This document shows, piece after piece, positions 20,247 through 31,066 of a DNA stretch of 64,000 nt. Both the position numbers and the translations under genes were made by a program. The DNA is from Polynucleobacter necessarius (lineage in GTDB: Bacteria > Pseudomonadota > Gammaproteobacteria > Burkholderiales > Burkholderiaceae): the NCBI RefSeq assembly GCF_900095185.1, contig NZ_LT606948.1, forward strand, positions 885,823-949,822, in the 5' to 3' direction. Numbering within the stretch: position 1 is the first letter of the stretch; every line of letters begins with the position of its first letter. Below the pieces are notes generated by a model that was given only the letters and a program-made list of their open reading frames with translations, was not told the origin of the DNA and made no database searches.

Positions 20247-20978
20247 TTACTTAGTAGTAGCCATGAGTTGCTGTGCTTCTTTGGCTGACTCAGTATCAGG
20301 GTATTTGGCAATGATGTCGCTGAAAGTCTTCTTCGCTGCAGTCTGATTACCGCTCTCCAGCTGCGCATTACCTAAGGTCACCATTGCTGAGGGGATGCGT
20401 GGGTGAGTGGGGTATTTCTTGATCAGGTTTTGCAATTGGTTTATGGCGCCTGCGTAGTCTTTATTGGCGTATTTACTATTACTACCCCAGTAGAGTACCA
20501 ACGGTAAATAAGGGCTTTTGGAGTATTTGGCTGCGAATGCTGAAAATCCTTCATCTGCTTTTTTCAGATTGCCCGCCTGAAACGCTTTTAATGCATCGTC
20601 ATAGGTCTTTTTCTCGCCAGGTTGAACGGTGCCAGAGACACCCTCAATAGTTGCTGTACGTGGCTCAAAATTACCAAGACGACTATCGAGATCTTGGTAA
20701 TACGTTTTTTGACTGGCGTTAATATCTTCACCTTGTTTTTCAAGCTCCTCTACCTTGCCGCGCAGCGCGGCATTTTCAGTTTTGAGCTTGTCAATTTCAC
20801 TCTGTAGCTCAAGTTGGGTTGTGGCTAGTGATTTGCGCAAATCCAGGATAGCCTTACGTGCTTCGTCATCAGAGAAGAGGGCCCACGCATTATTGGATAC
20901 CCCTAGGGAAACGATGGCAGTACTTAAACAAAACGCTCGTGAGAGCGTTTGTTTTGTTGTTTGAAACAGCATCTTCAT
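20247..20978 (-). CDS. cpoB: Tol-Pal system protein CpoB/YbgF
   Basis: Periplasmic protein that coordinates peptidoglycan synthesis with Tol-Pal outer-membrane constriction. The 243-residue protein has a signal peptide (TKQTLSRAFCLSTAIVSLGVS, then NNAWA), a coiled coil around residues 40-95 rich in Leu, Glu and Lys, and C-terminal TPR-like repeats (YDDALKAFQAGNLKKADEGF, YAGAINQLQNLIKKYP, QTAAKKTFSDIIAKYPDTE). It is immediately downstream of pal (0-bp spacing), the standard order. Confidence 0.92.
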   Translation of the reverse strand: MKMLFQTTKQTLSRAFCLSTAIVSLGVSNNAWALFSDDEARKAILDLRKSLATTQLELQSEIDKLKTENAALRGKVEELEKQGEDINASQKTYYQDLDSRLGNFEPRTATIEGVSGTVQPGEKKTYDDALKAFQAGNLKKADEGFSAFAAKYSKSPYLPLVLYWGSNSKYANKDYAGAINQLQNLIKKYPTHPRIPSAMVTLGNAQLESGNQTAAKKTFSDIIAKYPDTESAKEAQQLMATTK

Positions 20979-21482
20979 TTAATTCGTAATGTAAACAATA
21001 TCGGCGCGGCGATTTTGTGCCCAAGCAGCTTCGTTATCACCTTCTGCTTTTGGTTTCTCTTTACCAAAGCTAACCGCTTCCATTTGGTCATCAGACACAC
21101 CCATCAAGTTGAGTGACTTACGAACTGCATCTGAACGACGCTGGCCAAGTGCTAAGTTGTATTCGGCTGTTCCGCGATCATCGGTATTGCCTTGAATAAT
21201 GATTTTTTGCTTTGGATTCGCTTTTAAATAACTTGCATGAGCAGACAACATTTTTTGATATTTAGTTTGAACGGTATATTCATTAAAGCCAAAGTAAACA
21301 CTCTTTTCAAAAAGAGGGCTATTGGGATCATTCCAAGGCTGCGAGCCAAACTTGCCACTGCCGCTACCACTGCCAGCACCGTCAGTGTCATCTAGTTTCA
21401 CGCTTGAACATGCTGCCAAAAGTAGTGCAGTTGCGCCAATGATGGCAAATGTCGCTGCGCGACGGGCAATCGAAATCTTCAT
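20979..21482 (-). CDS. pal: Peptidoglycan-associated lipoprotein Pal
   Basis: Outer-membrane lipoprotein that binds peptidoglycan and TolB. The 167-residue protein has a lipobox LLLAACS with the acylated Cys at about 25, a Gly/Ser linker, and a C-terminal OmpA-like domain with NTDDRGTAEYNLALGQRRSD (about 99-118), which contacts diaminopimelate. Length is normal. It lies 149 bp after tolB and abuts cpoB. Confidence 0.95.
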   Translation of the reverse strand: MKISIARRAATFAIIGATALLLAACSSVKLDDTDGAGSGSGSGKFGSQPWNDPNSPLFEKSVYFGFNEYTVQTKYQKMLSAHASYLKANPKQKIIIQGNTDDRGTAEYNLALGQRRSDAVRKSLNLMGVSDDQMEAVSFGKEKPKAEGDNEAAWAQNRRADIVYITN

Positions 21483-21630
21483 GATCTTTCCTTTTTCCTA
21501 CTAGCTGAATGATAAATTGACTAATAAAAGCTGCTCCAAAGGAGTCAATAGTTAATATTATGCCCCCAAGAACATCAAAAGTGACTATTTGCGCCCTTTA
21601 AAAGGGCATCAATAGGATTTGGTTTAAAGC

Positions 21631-22941
21631 TTAATCCATGAAGGGACCCCAGGATGGCTGACGAACATCAGATCCTGGAATGCTTAATACCTGCTTGGAG
21701 TTGCCGTCGACAGACACTGCTGCGAGCGCTCGCTTGCCACCCACTTTGGTGGAGTAGAGAACGTAGCGGCCGTTCGCTGCAAAAGATGGTGATTCATCAC
21801 TCGTGCCATCGGTGAGGGGCTGAGCATCACCTGTAGCCAAGTTCAGAATGAATAAACGATAAGCACCACCAACATTGACAATGTAGGCTAAATATTTTCC
21901 ATCAGGCGAGATGCGTGGTGAGGTAACAAAGCCTTGTTTGAAGGTGACGCGTTTAACCCCTTCGACTTGTTCGCCGTCTGCATTCATGCGATAAATTTGT
22001 GGATTACCACCGCGATCACTCGTGAAGTAGATATAACGACCATCAGCCGAATACTGTGGCTCTGTATCAATCGTATTGCCGCGAGTTAAGCGTTGTAAGC
22101 CAGTACCATCAGAATTGATGCTATAAATTTGTGTATTGCCATCTTGAGACAGGGAGATGGCCAACTTCTTGCCATCGGGAGACCATGCTGGCGCACTGTT
22201 ATTGCCTTTCTGATTTGAGAGGGAGATGCGCCGGCCAGTCGCCAGCTCATGAACATAAATAACAGGCTTGCGATCTTCAAAAGAAACATAAGCTACTTTC
22301 TTGCCATCGGGAGACCAAGATGGAGAAATAATTGGCGCGCCGCTATTCATGACATTGCGAATATTTTGCCCATCTGCATCAGAGATAACGAGGCGATAGC
22401 GCTTTCCATCCTTGATAACATAAGAGAGGCGAGTAGAGAACACGCCACGCTCACCAAGTAATTTAAAGATGATGTCATCGGCAATTTTGTGGGCAGCTGC
22501 ACGCAAATTATCGGCGCTGGAGTTCAGATTGAGGCCACCTAAACTTTGCGCTTTTCGAATATCAATCAACTTGGAATGAATTTCAAGTTGATTGTTGCCA
22601 ATTTGTACTACAGAGCCCACAACCAGTGCATCGGCACCGCGTGCGGCCCAAGATTTGTAGTGTGGAGTGCCTTCATCGCTCTCAACGGCATCACCGTTCT
22701 CGGTATTTTTGAAATAGCCACTACGTGCTAAATCCTGACGAATAATTTCGGTAACGCTTGTTGGTAATTTAGTTTCATCTTTAAATCGCATGACCGCGAT
22801 TGGATAAAGTAATTGACCTACACCAGTGATCTCGATATTCATCTGTGCATGGGCTGGTGTGATGAGACTGATACAGCCAGCGATAAGAACTAAGCTCAAA
22901 GCGCTCAATTGAGACATCAGTCTTTTTACCATTTGCAGCAT
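21631..22941 (-). CDS. tolB: Tol-Pal system beta-propeller protein TolB
   Basis: Periplasmic protein linking TolA to Pal. The 436-residue protein has a signal peptide ending near TPAHA-QMNIEITG (about residue 32), an N-terminal domain with ADALVVGSVVQIG, and a six-bladed propeller built of WD40-like repeats, visible as recurrent SPSWSPDGKKVAYVS, APAWSPDGKKLAISLS and EPQYSADGRYIYFTSD. Length is normal. The start lies 3 bp after the tolA stop. Confidence 0.95.
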   Translation of the reverse strand: MLQMVKRLMSQLSALSLVLIAGCISLITPAHAQMNIEITGVGQLLYPIAVMRFKDETKLPTSVTEIIRQDLARSGYFKNTENGDAVESDEGTPHYKSWAARGADALVVGSVVQIGNNQLEIHSKLIDIRKAQSLGGLNLNSSADNLRAAAHKIADDIIFKLLGERGVFSTRLSYVIKDGKRYRLVISDADGQNIRNVMNSGAPIISPSWSPDGKKVAYVSFEDRKPVIYVHELATGRRISLSNQKGNNSAPAWSPDGKKLAISLSQDGNTQIYSINSDGTGLQRLTRGNTIDTEPQYSADGRYIYFTSDRGGNPQIYRMNADGEQVEGVKRVTFKQGFVTSPRISPDGKYLAYIVNVGGAYRLFILNLATGDAQPLTDGTSDESPSFAANGRYVLYSTKVGGKRALAAVSVDGNSKQVLSIPGSDVRQPSWGPFMD

Positions 22942-22944
22942 GCA

Positions 22945-23754
22945 TTAATCCTTGGGTTTAAAGGTTAGCTTGACTTCGCTTTGTGGAATTTTGCCATTGT
23001 CGTCTTTTGGCAAACTTTCTGCGCGAGACAGTGCTAGCAGGACCGCACGATCCCAGCCCGCATTGCCACTAGAGGACTGAATGCTAGTACTTAAGATAGC
23101 CCCATCTGGCGCAAGGGTAACCAAGACCACAGTAGCAGGGTTGCCGCTTATGGATTCAGGATTGAAAACAATTAAGGGTTTAACTTTTTTAATGACTTTA
23201 TCAGTCCAACCAGGGGGTGCATTTCCGCCACCACCGACACCGCTACCGACGGTACCACCACTTCCCCCTTCGGCCCCTGCTGCAGCACGTAAACGAGCCA
23301 ACTGATCGGCACGCGCCTTTTCTGCAGCGGGATTGGCTTTGGTTGCGGCAGGAGAGGGTGCTTTAGAAGTGTCGGCTTTTTTAGGAGTCTCTTTTTCCTT
23401 TTCCTTGGGTGGAGAAGGTTTCACAGTTTTAGGCGTTTCTTTAGTGACCTCTTTTTTAGGAGGTTCTTTTTCTACCTTCTGTTTCTTAATGGCAATATCA
23501 GCAGCCTCTTCTTTTACTTCTGTTTTCAGTTCGAATTCTGGAGTCGAGTTAATCTTGACGGGTGTATCTACGAGCTCAACCTCAATTCCAGATGGCGTTT
23601 CAGATTGCCAATTAATGTTAAGCATTAAAAAAGCAAGCAAACCCAAGTGAACAAAAATAGAAAAACTAAAAGCACGTTTTGTGCTTTCCTGTCTGGTAAA
23701 GCGTCCGCGTTTTAAGGAGGAGATGGGTGGCTGAAAAGCGGGAGTATTGTTCAT
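22945..23754 (-). CDS. tolA: TolA-like energy-transducing protein
   Basis: Inner-membrane anchored protein spanning the periplasm in the Tol-Pal system. The 269-residue protein has one transmembrane helix (AFSFSIFVHLGLLAFLML, about 28-45), a long Lys/Glu/Pro/Ala-rich periplasmic arm (about 80-155), a Gly-rich hinge near 160-177 and a TonB/TolA C-terminal domain with DGAILSTSIQSSSGNAGWDRAV. Position between tolR and tolB decides TolA over TonB. Confidence 0.9.
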   Translation of the reverse strand: MNNTPAFQPPISSLKRGRFTRQESTKRAFSFSIFVHLGLLAFLMLNINWQSETPSGIEVELVDTPVKINSTPEFELKTEVKEEAADIAIKKQKVEKEPPKKEVTKETPKTVKPSPPKEKEKETPKKADTSKAPSPAATKANPAAEKARADQLARLRAAAGAEGGSGGTVGSGVGGGGNAPPGWTDKVIKKVKPLIVFNPESISGNPATVVLVTLAPDGAILSTSIQSSSGNAGWDRAVLLALSRAESLPKDDNGKIPQSEVKLTFKPKD

Positions 23755-23769
23755 TAAAGTTGATGCTAG

Positions 23770-24189
23770 TTATTGGGTCTTTACCGCCAGAGACATTCGT
23801 TTAACACCATTTTCTTTGAGTGTCGACATAACATCCATAACTACCCCGTATTTGATGTCTTTATCTCCGGCGATCATGATTGGTTGGTCGCTAGCTTTTT
23901 CTGCTAGGGAGCGTGCAAACGCACCAACTTCAAATTTACTTAAGTTTTGAGATGGTTCACCCTCTTTTTGAATGGTGATTTTTTCATTAGCATCAATGGT
24001 TAGAAAAATTGGTGGATATGGCTGAACTTTTGCGCCACCAACGGTAGGCAAGTTCACTACGCCTGGATTCACTATGGGTGCAGTGACCATGAAGATCACG
24101 AACAATACCAACATGACGTCGATATAGGGAACGACGTTAATGTCGGACATCGCCCGACATTTATGTGTACGCAATGAAGATCTAGCCAT
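23770..24189 (-). CDS. tolR: Tol-Pal system protein TolR
   Basis: ExbD/TolR-family proton-channel subunit. The 139-residue protein has a cytoplasmic N-terminus, then INVVPYIDVMLVLFVIFMV (about 18-36) carrying the conserved membrane Asp, and a periplasmic domain ending VMDVMSTLKENGVKRMSLAVK. It lies 21 bp after tolQ and 15 bp before tolA, as in other proteobacteria. Confidence 0.94.
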   Translation of the reverse strand: MARSSLRTHKCRAMSDINVVPYIDVMLVLFVIFMVTAPIVNPGVVNLPTVGGAKVQPYPPIFLTIDANEKITIQKEGEPSQNLSKFEVGAFARSLAEKASDQPIMIAGDKDIKYGVVMDVMSTLKENGVKRMSLAVKTQ

Positions 24190-24210
24190 AATTTTTACCC
24201 ATGAGTTCGA

Positions 24211-24867
24211 TTAGCATCCGACACTTTGGTGTTGCAAAATATTGGTGAACTCTTCAATAAAAGTTTCAAAGCGAATCGAGAGACGGTCTACATCGGTTGC
24301 TGCACGGTTGTAGGCAACTACAGCAGGAATCGCAGCAAACAAACCAATTGCAGTGGCCACTAGGGCTTCAGCAATTCCGGGAGCAACTGCGGCTAAAGTG
24401 GCATTTTGGATGTTAGCCAGTCCGCGGAAAGCGTGCATGATGCCCCAAACCGTTCCAAAGAGACCAATGTAGGGTGAAACTGAGCCTACTGAAGCCAAGA
24501 AGGGTAGATTAGCCTCTAAGAGGTCGATTTCACGCTGGTAGGTGGCCTTCATGGCGCGGCGGGCAGCGTCAATTTCGCGACCTTTGGTGAACTCTTGCAT
24601 CCCGGCCTCAAAAATGTGCTCTAGGATGGCATCGCTACGGGTATTACGTTGGGCTGCCTCCAAAAGCATACGCAAGTCCCCGCTGGCCCAGAAGTCACGC
24701 TCAAAGCGTTCTGTATCTTGGCGAACGCCTCGTAAAACAGCCGTTTTCTTGAAAATAATGGTCCAAGAGGCAATGGACATGCTCAGCAATAACAGCATTA
24801 CCAACTGTACCAATAGGCTGGCATTGAGGACTAGAGAGAGGAATGAAAGGTCTTGTGTAGAGGTCAT
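24211..24867 (-). CDS. tolQ: Tol-Pal system protein TolQ
   Basis: MotA/TolQ/ExbB-family inner-membrane proton-channel subunit. The 218-residue protein has an N-terminal helix (LVQLVMLLLLSMSIASWTIIF), a cytoplasmic loop, and two helices around LASVGSVSPYIGLFGTVWGIM and APGIAEALVATAIGLFAAIPAV, both family signatures. It heads the minus-strand tolQRAB-pal-cpoB operon. The 76-bp gap to the divergent glyA must hold both promoters. Confidence 0.95.
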   Translation of the reverse strand: MTSTQDLSFLSLVLNASLLVQLVMLLLLSMSIASWTIIFKKTAVLRGVRQDTERFERDFWASGDLRMLLEAAQRNTRSDAILEHIFEAGMQEFTKGREIDAARRAMKATYQREIDLLEANLPFLASVGSVSPYIGLFGTVWGIMHAFRGLANIQNATLAAVAPGIAEALVATAIGLFAAIPAVVAYNRAATDVDRLSIRFETFIEEFTNILQHQSVGC

Positions 24868-24943
24868 GATGGATTTTGTATGATGTAGGTTGATTTTACT
24901 AAGTCAATTAACTCAGCAATCCAACTAAATCAGGATTTTCATC

Positions 24944-26188
24944 ATGTTTGACCGTCAAAATACCCTAGCCAAAACTGATCCCCAGTTATGGGCAGCAATT
25001 CAGAACGAAAATAAGCGTCAGGAAGATCATATTGAGCTAATTGCTTCTGAGAACTACACCTCTCCTGCGGTAATGGAGGCCCAAGGCTCTCAGTTGACTA
25101 ATAAGTACGCCGAAGGCTATCCAGGTAAGCGTTACTACGGTGGTTGTGAATTCGTTGACGTTGCTGAGCAATTGGCGATTGACCGCGTTAAAACTTTATT
25201 CGGTGCTGAAGCTGCAAACGTGCAACCCCATTGTGGCGCATCTGCCAATCAAGCAGTGTTCTTGGCCTTCCTCAAGCCAGGCGATACCTTTATGGGTATG
25301 AGTCTTGCTGAAGGTGGTCACTTAACCCACGGTATGGCTCTAAATATGAGTGGTAAGTGGTTCAATCCAATTGCTTACGGCTTAGATAAAAATGAAAAGA
25401 TCGATTACGAGAAGATGGAGCGTTTGGCCCACGAGCACAAACCTAAATTGGTTATTGCTGGCGCATCTGCCTACTCTAGAAAAATTGATTTTGAGCGTAT
25501 CGGTAAATTAGCAAGGGAAGTGGGCGCGATATTTATGGTTGATATGGCTCACTATGCTGGTTTAGTTGCTGCTGGTGTTTATCCCAATCCAGTGTCACAT
25601 GCCGACATTGTGACCTCTACCACTCATAAGAGCTTACGTGGTCCACGTGGCGGCTTCATTTTGATGAAGGCTGAGCACGAGAAGGCTATTAATTCTGCGG
25701 TATTCCCAGGCTTGCAGGGTGGTCCTTTAATGCATGTGATTGCCGGCAAGGCTGCAGCCTTTAAAGAAGCCTTGGAGCCAGGATTTAAGGATTATCAAAA
25801 GCAAGTTGTTGCTAACGCCCAAGCACTTGCAGAAACCCTGATAGAGCGTGGCTTGCGCATTGTTTCTGGTGGTACTGATTCTCATGTGATGTTGGTAGAT
25901 TTGCGTGCGAAGAAAATGACTGGCAAAGAAGCAGAGCGCGTTCTTGGTGAAGCACACATCACTTGTAACAAGAATGGGATTTTGAATGATCCAGAAAAGC
26001 CAATGGTGACCAGCGGTATTCGTTTGGGTTCCCCAGCAATGACAACACGTGGATTCAAAGAGGCAGAGGCAAGACAAGTCGGTCACTTCATTGCAGATGT
26101 TTTGGATAACCCTAATGACCCAGAAAATATTGCTAAGGTGCGTGCTCAAGTTGCAGAGCTCACGAAGCGTTTTCCGGTTTATGGTTAA
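24944..26188 (+). CDS. glyA: Serine hydroxymethyltransferase
   Basis: PLP enzyme interconverting serine and glycine with tetrahydrofolate, the main source of one-carbon units. The 414-residue protein has [20 protein letters not shown] (about 28-47), [18 protein letters not shown], and the PLP-Lys context [15 protein letters not shown] (about 224-238). Length is normal and the gene is intact. It is followed 28 bp later by nrdR, a common betaproteobacterial pair. Confidence 0.97.
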   Translation: MFDRQNTLAKTDPQLWAAIQNENKRQEDHIELIASENYTSPAVMEAQGSQLTNKYAEGYPGKRYYGGCEFVDVAEQLAIDRVKTLFGAEAANVQPHCGASANQAVFLAFLKPGDTFMGMSLAEGGHLTHGMALNMSGKWFNPIAYGLDKNEKIDYEKMERLAHEHKPKLVIAGASAYSRKIDFERIGKLAREVGAIFMVDMAHYAGLVAAGVYPNPVSHADIVTSTTHKSLRGPRGGFILMKAEHEKAINSAVFPGLQGGPLMHVIAGKAAAFKEALEPGFKDYQKQVVANAQALAETLIERGLRIVSGGTDSHVMLVDLRAKKMTGKEAERVLGEAHITCNKNGILNDPEKPMVTSGIRLGSPAMTTRGFKEAEARQVGHFIADVLDNPNDPENIAKVRAQVAELTKRFPVYG

Positions 26189-26216
26189 TTCAACTATTCA
26201 AGTCAAGAAGAGTTAA

Positions 26217-26656
26217 TTGCGCTGCCCTTTTTGTCATAACGACGATACCCAGGTTTTAGATACCCGGGTCTCAGACGAAGGCGATACTATTCGCCGCTGC
26301 CGTTGTGCCAAATGTGATAAGCGCTTTACAACTTATGAACGTGTTGAATTGGTTCTGCTGGCTATTGTTAAAAAGAATGGTAGCCGCGTTGAGTACAGTC
26401 ACGATAAATTGGCCGACTCAATTAAGCTTGCCTTACGCAAGCGACCAGTTTCTTCAGACTCAGTGAGTCGATTGCCCGTATTGAGGAACAACTTCTGAGT
26501 TTGGGTGAAAAGGAGGTTTCCAGTGAGCGCGTGGGTGAGCTAGTGATGCGCGAACTCAAACGTTTGGACAAGGTTGCTTATATCCGCTTCGCCTCTGTGT
26601 ATAGAGGCTTTGCCGACATTGAATCGTTTGAAAGCGCTCTCAAAGAGCTGAAATAG
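26217..26656 (+). pseudogene. nrdR: Transcriptional repressor NrdR, frameshifted
   Basis: NrdR represses ribonucleotide reductase genes, sensing ATP/dATP through an ATP-cone. The frame opens with TTG 26217 after an AAGAAGAG-type ribosome-binding site and gives the zinc-ribbon [20 protein letters not shown] and [16 protein letters not shown], then the ATP-cone start [15 protein letters not shown]. After ...RPVSSDSVS the frame is lost (stop at 26498). A missing G near 26463 would restore [20 protein letters not shown] through SALKELK to the stop at 26656. The C-terminal half of the ATP-cone is lost, so ligand control would fail. Confidence 0.88.
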
Positions 26657-26684
26657 TATAGAAAACTACCAGTCGGTTCAGTGA

Positions 26685-27653
26685 TTACAGATATTTTTTT
26701 GCTTGCTCGGCACACATCATTTTGATAACGCCATCGATATCTGTTAGCTTGCTCCAGCCCAGAGTTTTAATCGCTTTTTCTGGATTGCCTACACTAGAAA
26801 CAATCTCGTTGGGACGGAAAAAGCTTGGCTCGATTTCCACAAATTTCTGCCAATCTAAATCAAAGTATTCGAATGATTTAGCGACAAAATATTTCAGGGA
26901 TTCTTTTCTGCCTGTGGCAATGACAAAGTCATCCGGTTGATCTAATTGCATCATGAGCCACATGGCTTCTACATATTCTGGAGCCCAACCCCAGTCACGA
27001 GAGATATCCAAGTTACCAAGCTGCAATTTATCCAGTTGGCCAGCTTTAATTTTGGCAGCATCAGTAATAATTTTTTGTGTCACAAAGCGCTCTGGACGTA
27101 ATGGAGACTCGTGATTGAAGAGGGTTCCAGTACATGCATGGAGACCATAAGACTCACGGTAGCTATTGATCAGCCACTTGGCAGTGGACTTGGCAACAGC
27201 ATAAGGGCTGCGTGGTGCAAAAGGTGTTTGCTCGTTTGCTGGAGTGTCACCAGTATCACCAAAACATTCGCTCGAACCAGCGTTATAGAAACGTACCGGT
27301 TTATTCAGGAGTCGAATGACTTCCAAGATATTGAGCGTGCCAATTGCGATACTCTCAATCGCCTCTACTGGCTGATCGAAAGAGAGCCCTACAGAGGTTT
27401 GACCTGCTAGGTTATAAATCTCATCAGGATCGGCAGCTTGAATGGCGTTGAATACACTTCTCAAGTCATTAATAGAAACAGAGATGAGTTTGACTTGAGA
27501 TCGTATTTCAAGGGCATTGAGATTATTGAAGGAGGAGGCCATCACATCACGTGATGAACCCGTGACTTCCTATCCTTTGGATAGGAGGTGTCTAGCTAGG
27601 TAAGCACCATCCTGCCCAGTAGCACCAATAATTAACGCTTTTTTGGCGGCCAA
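26685..27653 (-). pseudogene. GDP-mannose 4,6-dehydratase-like SDR, nonsense mutation
   Basis: The nucleotide-binding N-terminus KKALIIGATGQDGAYLARHL lies just before an in-frame TAG that follows HLLSKG; the frame continues EVTGSSRDVMASSFNNLNAL to 26685. Downstream motifs are intact: [49 protein letters not shown] with the Tyr-Lys pair and TLFNHESPLRPERFVTQKI. It resembles Gmd and related GDP-sugar dehydratases. A restart at ATG 27545 would lack the Rossmann loop. No ATG precedes the reading frame; a TTG at 27653 is the best start. A second, intact gmd is at 41.6 kb. Confidence 0.8.
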
Positions 27654-27663
27654 TTTACTGAGC

Positions 27664-28392
<729 letters not shown>

Positions 28393-28445
28393 CTAGGATT
28401 ATCCCCGAGAAGCCAGAATCCACTCCTCTTTTCGTGCGGATTAGC

Positions 28446-29213
28446 CTAAGAGTGGCCGATTATTAGCGCTCTTACCCGCTCTAGGTCCTCTGGGGTATCG
28501 ATTCCAGCTGGAGGTGCTTCAGGGATAATGTGAGTCGCGATCCGATAGCCATTCCAGAGGGCACGTAGTTGCTCTAAGGCTTCTGCATTCTCTGGTGGAG
28601 CAGGGTCTAGGCGAGTAAACGCATTCAAAAAGTCAGCCCTGTAAGCATAGATGCCCAGATGCCGTAGATATTCAGTTTTCTGATTGACATCAGGGTCACG
28701 AATAAACGGAATGACTGACCTTGAAAAGTACAGCGCTTCCCCAGATCGGTTAAGCACGACTTTTACGACATTGGGATTATTGATCTCTGCAGCATCTGTA
28801 ATGGGTACCGCAACAGTCGAGATGTCGCATTGAGCATGATCTGCCAATGTCATGGCTACTTGATTAATGAGTTCTGGTGGAATCAGGGGTTCATCGCCTT
28901 GTACATTTACCATGAATGCATTATTGGGTAATTTCAGGAGCTGTGCAACTTCAGCAATGCGATCAGTACCCGTTGGATGGTCTGCACTAGTCAGCAAGCA
29001 TTCAATCCGATACTCATCACAAACTGCTTGGATCTCTGGTGAATCAGTAGCAACTACCACGCTTTGTGCGAGCGACTGCATGGCGCGTTCAGCAACCCGA
29101 ATCACCATCGGCTTGCCGCCAATATCTGCTAAAGGCTTACGAGGTAGGCGAGTTGATCCTAACCTTGCTGGAATGACCACCAGGAAATCGGGAGCTTTAA
29201 GAGAAGCATTCAT
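28446..29213 (-). CDS. kdsB: 3-deoxy-manno-octulosonate cytidylyltransferase
   Basis: Activates Kdo as CMP-Kdo for the lipopolysaccharide inner core. The 255-residue protein has VVIPARLGSTRLPRKPLADI (about 12-31), VVATDSPEI, VNVQGDEPLIPPELI and HLGIYAYRADFL, all KdsB signatures. Length is normal. It lies in the block exbB-exbD-lpxK-Trm112-kdsB-adk. Its presence with waaC and lpxK shows that lipid A-Kdo-heptose synthesis is kept. Confidence 0.96.
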   Translation of the reverse strand: MNASLKAPDFLVVIPARLGSTRLPRKPLADIGGKPMVIRVAERAMQSLAQSVVVATDSPEIQAVCDEYRIECLLTSADHPTGTDRIAEVAQLLKLPNNAFMVNVQGDEPLIPPELINQVAMTLADHAQCDISTVAVPITDAAEINNPNVVKVVLNRSGEALYFSRSVIPFIRDPDVNQKTEYLRHLGIYAYRADFLNAFTRLDPAPPENAEALEQLRALWNGYRIATHIIPEAPPAGIDTPEDLERVRALIIGHS

Positions 29214-29245
29214 TGATGATGGTTTAAAAGAGAAAGCTAAATTTT

Positions 29246-29425
29246 TTAAGCGATTTCGTCAGCGCTCAGGCTACGCGCTTCATCCACAAGCATTACTGGA
29301 ATGTCATCACGAATGGGGTAGGCCAAACGATCGGCTTTACAGATCAACTCATGTTTAGCGGTATCTAGGTGTACTTGGCTTTTGCATAAAGGGCACACCA
29401 AAATATCGAGCAGTCGTTTATCCAT
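29246..29425 (-). CDS. Trm112/YcaR family small zinc-ribbon-like protein
   Basis: A 59-residue protein starting at ATG 29425: [20 protein letters not shown], then [21 protein letters not shown]. This is the DUF343/Trm112-like fold, regularly located between lpxK and kdsB in proteobacteria. A Cys-x2-Cys pair is kept in CPLC, with a third Cys in ELICK. Function in bacteria is unclear. It is 61 bp after the lpxK stop. Confidence 0.88.
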   Translation of the reverse strand: MDKRLLDILVCPLCKSQVHLDTAKHELICKADRLAYPIRDDIPVMLVDEARSLSADEIA

Positions 29426-29486
29426 AATGTCTTTAGCTTGCGACTTATATAAATGATGAGACAGTATAGTGCTATCTAGCTGAAAC

Positions 29487-30578
29487 CTACAAGTTGTAAC
29501 GGTAAGGATCTGGCCTTTGCAGTATGGATTGCAACCACTCGGCAAAACTATCGGGGAGTGGCAGCGTCATTGGCACCACCCAAATGCGCTCATCCGTAAT
29601 GCCCGCACATTTCACGGCATCTTTCTCGGTAATGAGAATGCATTGGGTATTGAGGTGTTCAAAAAATTCGGGTGTATAGGTAGCGTGATCGGCTAAGGCA
29701 ATGGTTTTTCCAGTAATGCCGCGCTGAAGGAGGTCATCAAAAAAGCATTGTGGATTTCCTATTGCGGCAATCTTGCTGATTTGGTTTGGTAAATAGCTGT
29801 CGGCAATTTGAGCAAAGGTTTGATGATTACTGGGATTGATCAGTTGATAGGGATTAGCTAAGTTAGTCAACAAGGAGAACGCGCGACGACCCAAAAAGTA
29901 TTCGTCTTGCTGCCCTTGTTTGTGAGGATCATTTTTTGCTTTTGCAGTGAACAGAGTGGCATCACGATCACGTGTAGCGGGTTCACGTAATGGACCGGCG
30001 GGTAGTAAAAAGCGATTACCTTCACCGCGTTCATCGCGCACTACAAGCTCAATATCACGGCCGCCTTCGCGAGCGGGCCAGCGAGTTAAGCCGCTATGCT
30101 GCAACCCATCATCACTAATAATAACATTCACATTAGGAGAATGTTTCAGTAAGGCTTGAATACTCTTTTGGCGTTTTGGAAACACCCAAATTGGAAACTG
30201 ATCGTGAGTACGTTTTGCAATTAAGATTGGCTCATCGCCTACCAATGCTGGATCGGATTGGCTCTTTACCTGAAGCGGAACCAGTTGCGAGGAGGAGCCA
30301 TAGCCTCTGCTGATAATTCCAGGATTCCACCCCAGTTGTTGTAAACGTTCCACTACGGCAATGACGATAGGTGTTTTACCAGTGCCGCCCACGCGAATAT
30401 TGCCGACGACGATGATCGGAACAGGAGCAGGTGTTTGTTTGAGTAGACCGCTGTCTTGAATCAGTTTGCGAGTACGCAGTACTAAACCGTATAACCAAGA
30501 AAAAGGCCATAGCAATAGGCTAGTAGGCTCACGTCTTTCCCAAAACTGTGGCGCTTTACGAAAAAGAGAAAAAGACAT
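29487..30578 (-). CDS. lpxK: Tetraacyldisaccharide 4'-kinase
   Basis: Phosphorylates the 4' position of the lipid A precursor at the inner membrane. The 363-residue protein has an N-terminal membrane-anchoring helix ([17 protein letters not shown]), the P-loop [12 protein letters not shown] (about 59-70), GIISRGYGS, and [10 protein letters not shown] with the catalytic Asp residues. Length is slightly above the usual 330-345. Intact and in its normal context. Confidence 0.95.
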   Translation of the reverse strand: MSFSLFRKAPQFWERREPTSLLLWPFSWLYGLVLRTRKLIQDSGLLKQTPAPVPIIVVGNIRVGGTGKTPIVIAVVERLQQLGWNPGIISRGYGSSSQLVPLQVKSQSDPALVGDEPILIAKRTHDQFPIWVFPKRQKSIQALLKHSPNVNVIISDDGLQHSGLTRWPAREGGRDIELVVRDERGEGNRFLLPAGPLREPATRDRDATLFTAKAKNDPHKQGQQDEYFLGRRAFSLLTNLANPYQLINPSNHQTFAQIADSYLPNQISKIAAIGNPQCFFDDLLQRGITGKTIALADHATYTPEFFEHLNTQCILITEKDAVKCAGITDERIWVVPMTLPLPDSFAEWLQSILQRPDPYRYNL

Positions 30579-30601
30579 GAAGGCGATTTTCTAGATTCGT
30601 T

Positions 30602-31066
30602 TTACTTTTTGGTGTGACTACTAAACACAATATTCGACAGGTTAGCATCTCGTGCCGCTTCGAGTGCAGTCATGACCGCTTGGTGTGTGGCTGTAGCATC
30701 CGCATCGATATAAACTTGTAAGGAGTTGCCAACCTCTTTTTGTTGGCCTTGCCCATTAAGCTGAATTAATGTATTGGTCAGTTGCGAGCGATCCGTCACT
30801 TTGCCGTTAATCGCAAAGCGACCATCGCGGCTTACCGCACTCTGAATTTGCTTCACATCTACTTGGCTTTCACTGCCGTTAGCCGTCGGCAAGGTGATGG
30901 CCAATTCTTGATAGCATGTAAATGTGGTTGAGATTATCAAAAAGATCAAGATGACCAGCAGCACATCAATAAATGGAATGAGATTAAGCTCAGGTTCTGC
31001 TGCAGGAAAATTACGTATAAGTGAAATTTTTCTCTTGGCATGTGGATGGGTATCTAACCAACTCAT
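30602..31066 (-). CDS. exbD: ExbD/TolR-family biopolymer transport protein
   Basis: A 154-residue protein with the family motif LNLIPFIDVLLVILIFLIIS (about 26-45) carrying the proton-relay Asp, and a periplasmic domain with VYIDADATATHQAVMTALEAA. It overlaps exbB by four bases and lies 23 bp before lpxK, an order common in beta- and gammaproteobacteria. No TonB gene is nearby; the partner is unknown. Confidence 0.9.
   Translation of the reverse strand: MSWLDTHPHAKRKISLIRNFPAAEPELNLIPFIDVLLVILIFLIISTTFTCYQELAITLPTANGSESQVDVKQIQSAVSRDGRFAINGKVTDRSQLTNTLIQLNGQGQQKEVGNSLQVYIDADATATHQAVMTALEAARDANLSNIVFSSHTKK

Noticed and set aside
24542..24883. Plus-strand open frame opposite tolQ
   Set aside because: It is the complement of an intact, well-conserved gene; composition is basic and lacks any domain.
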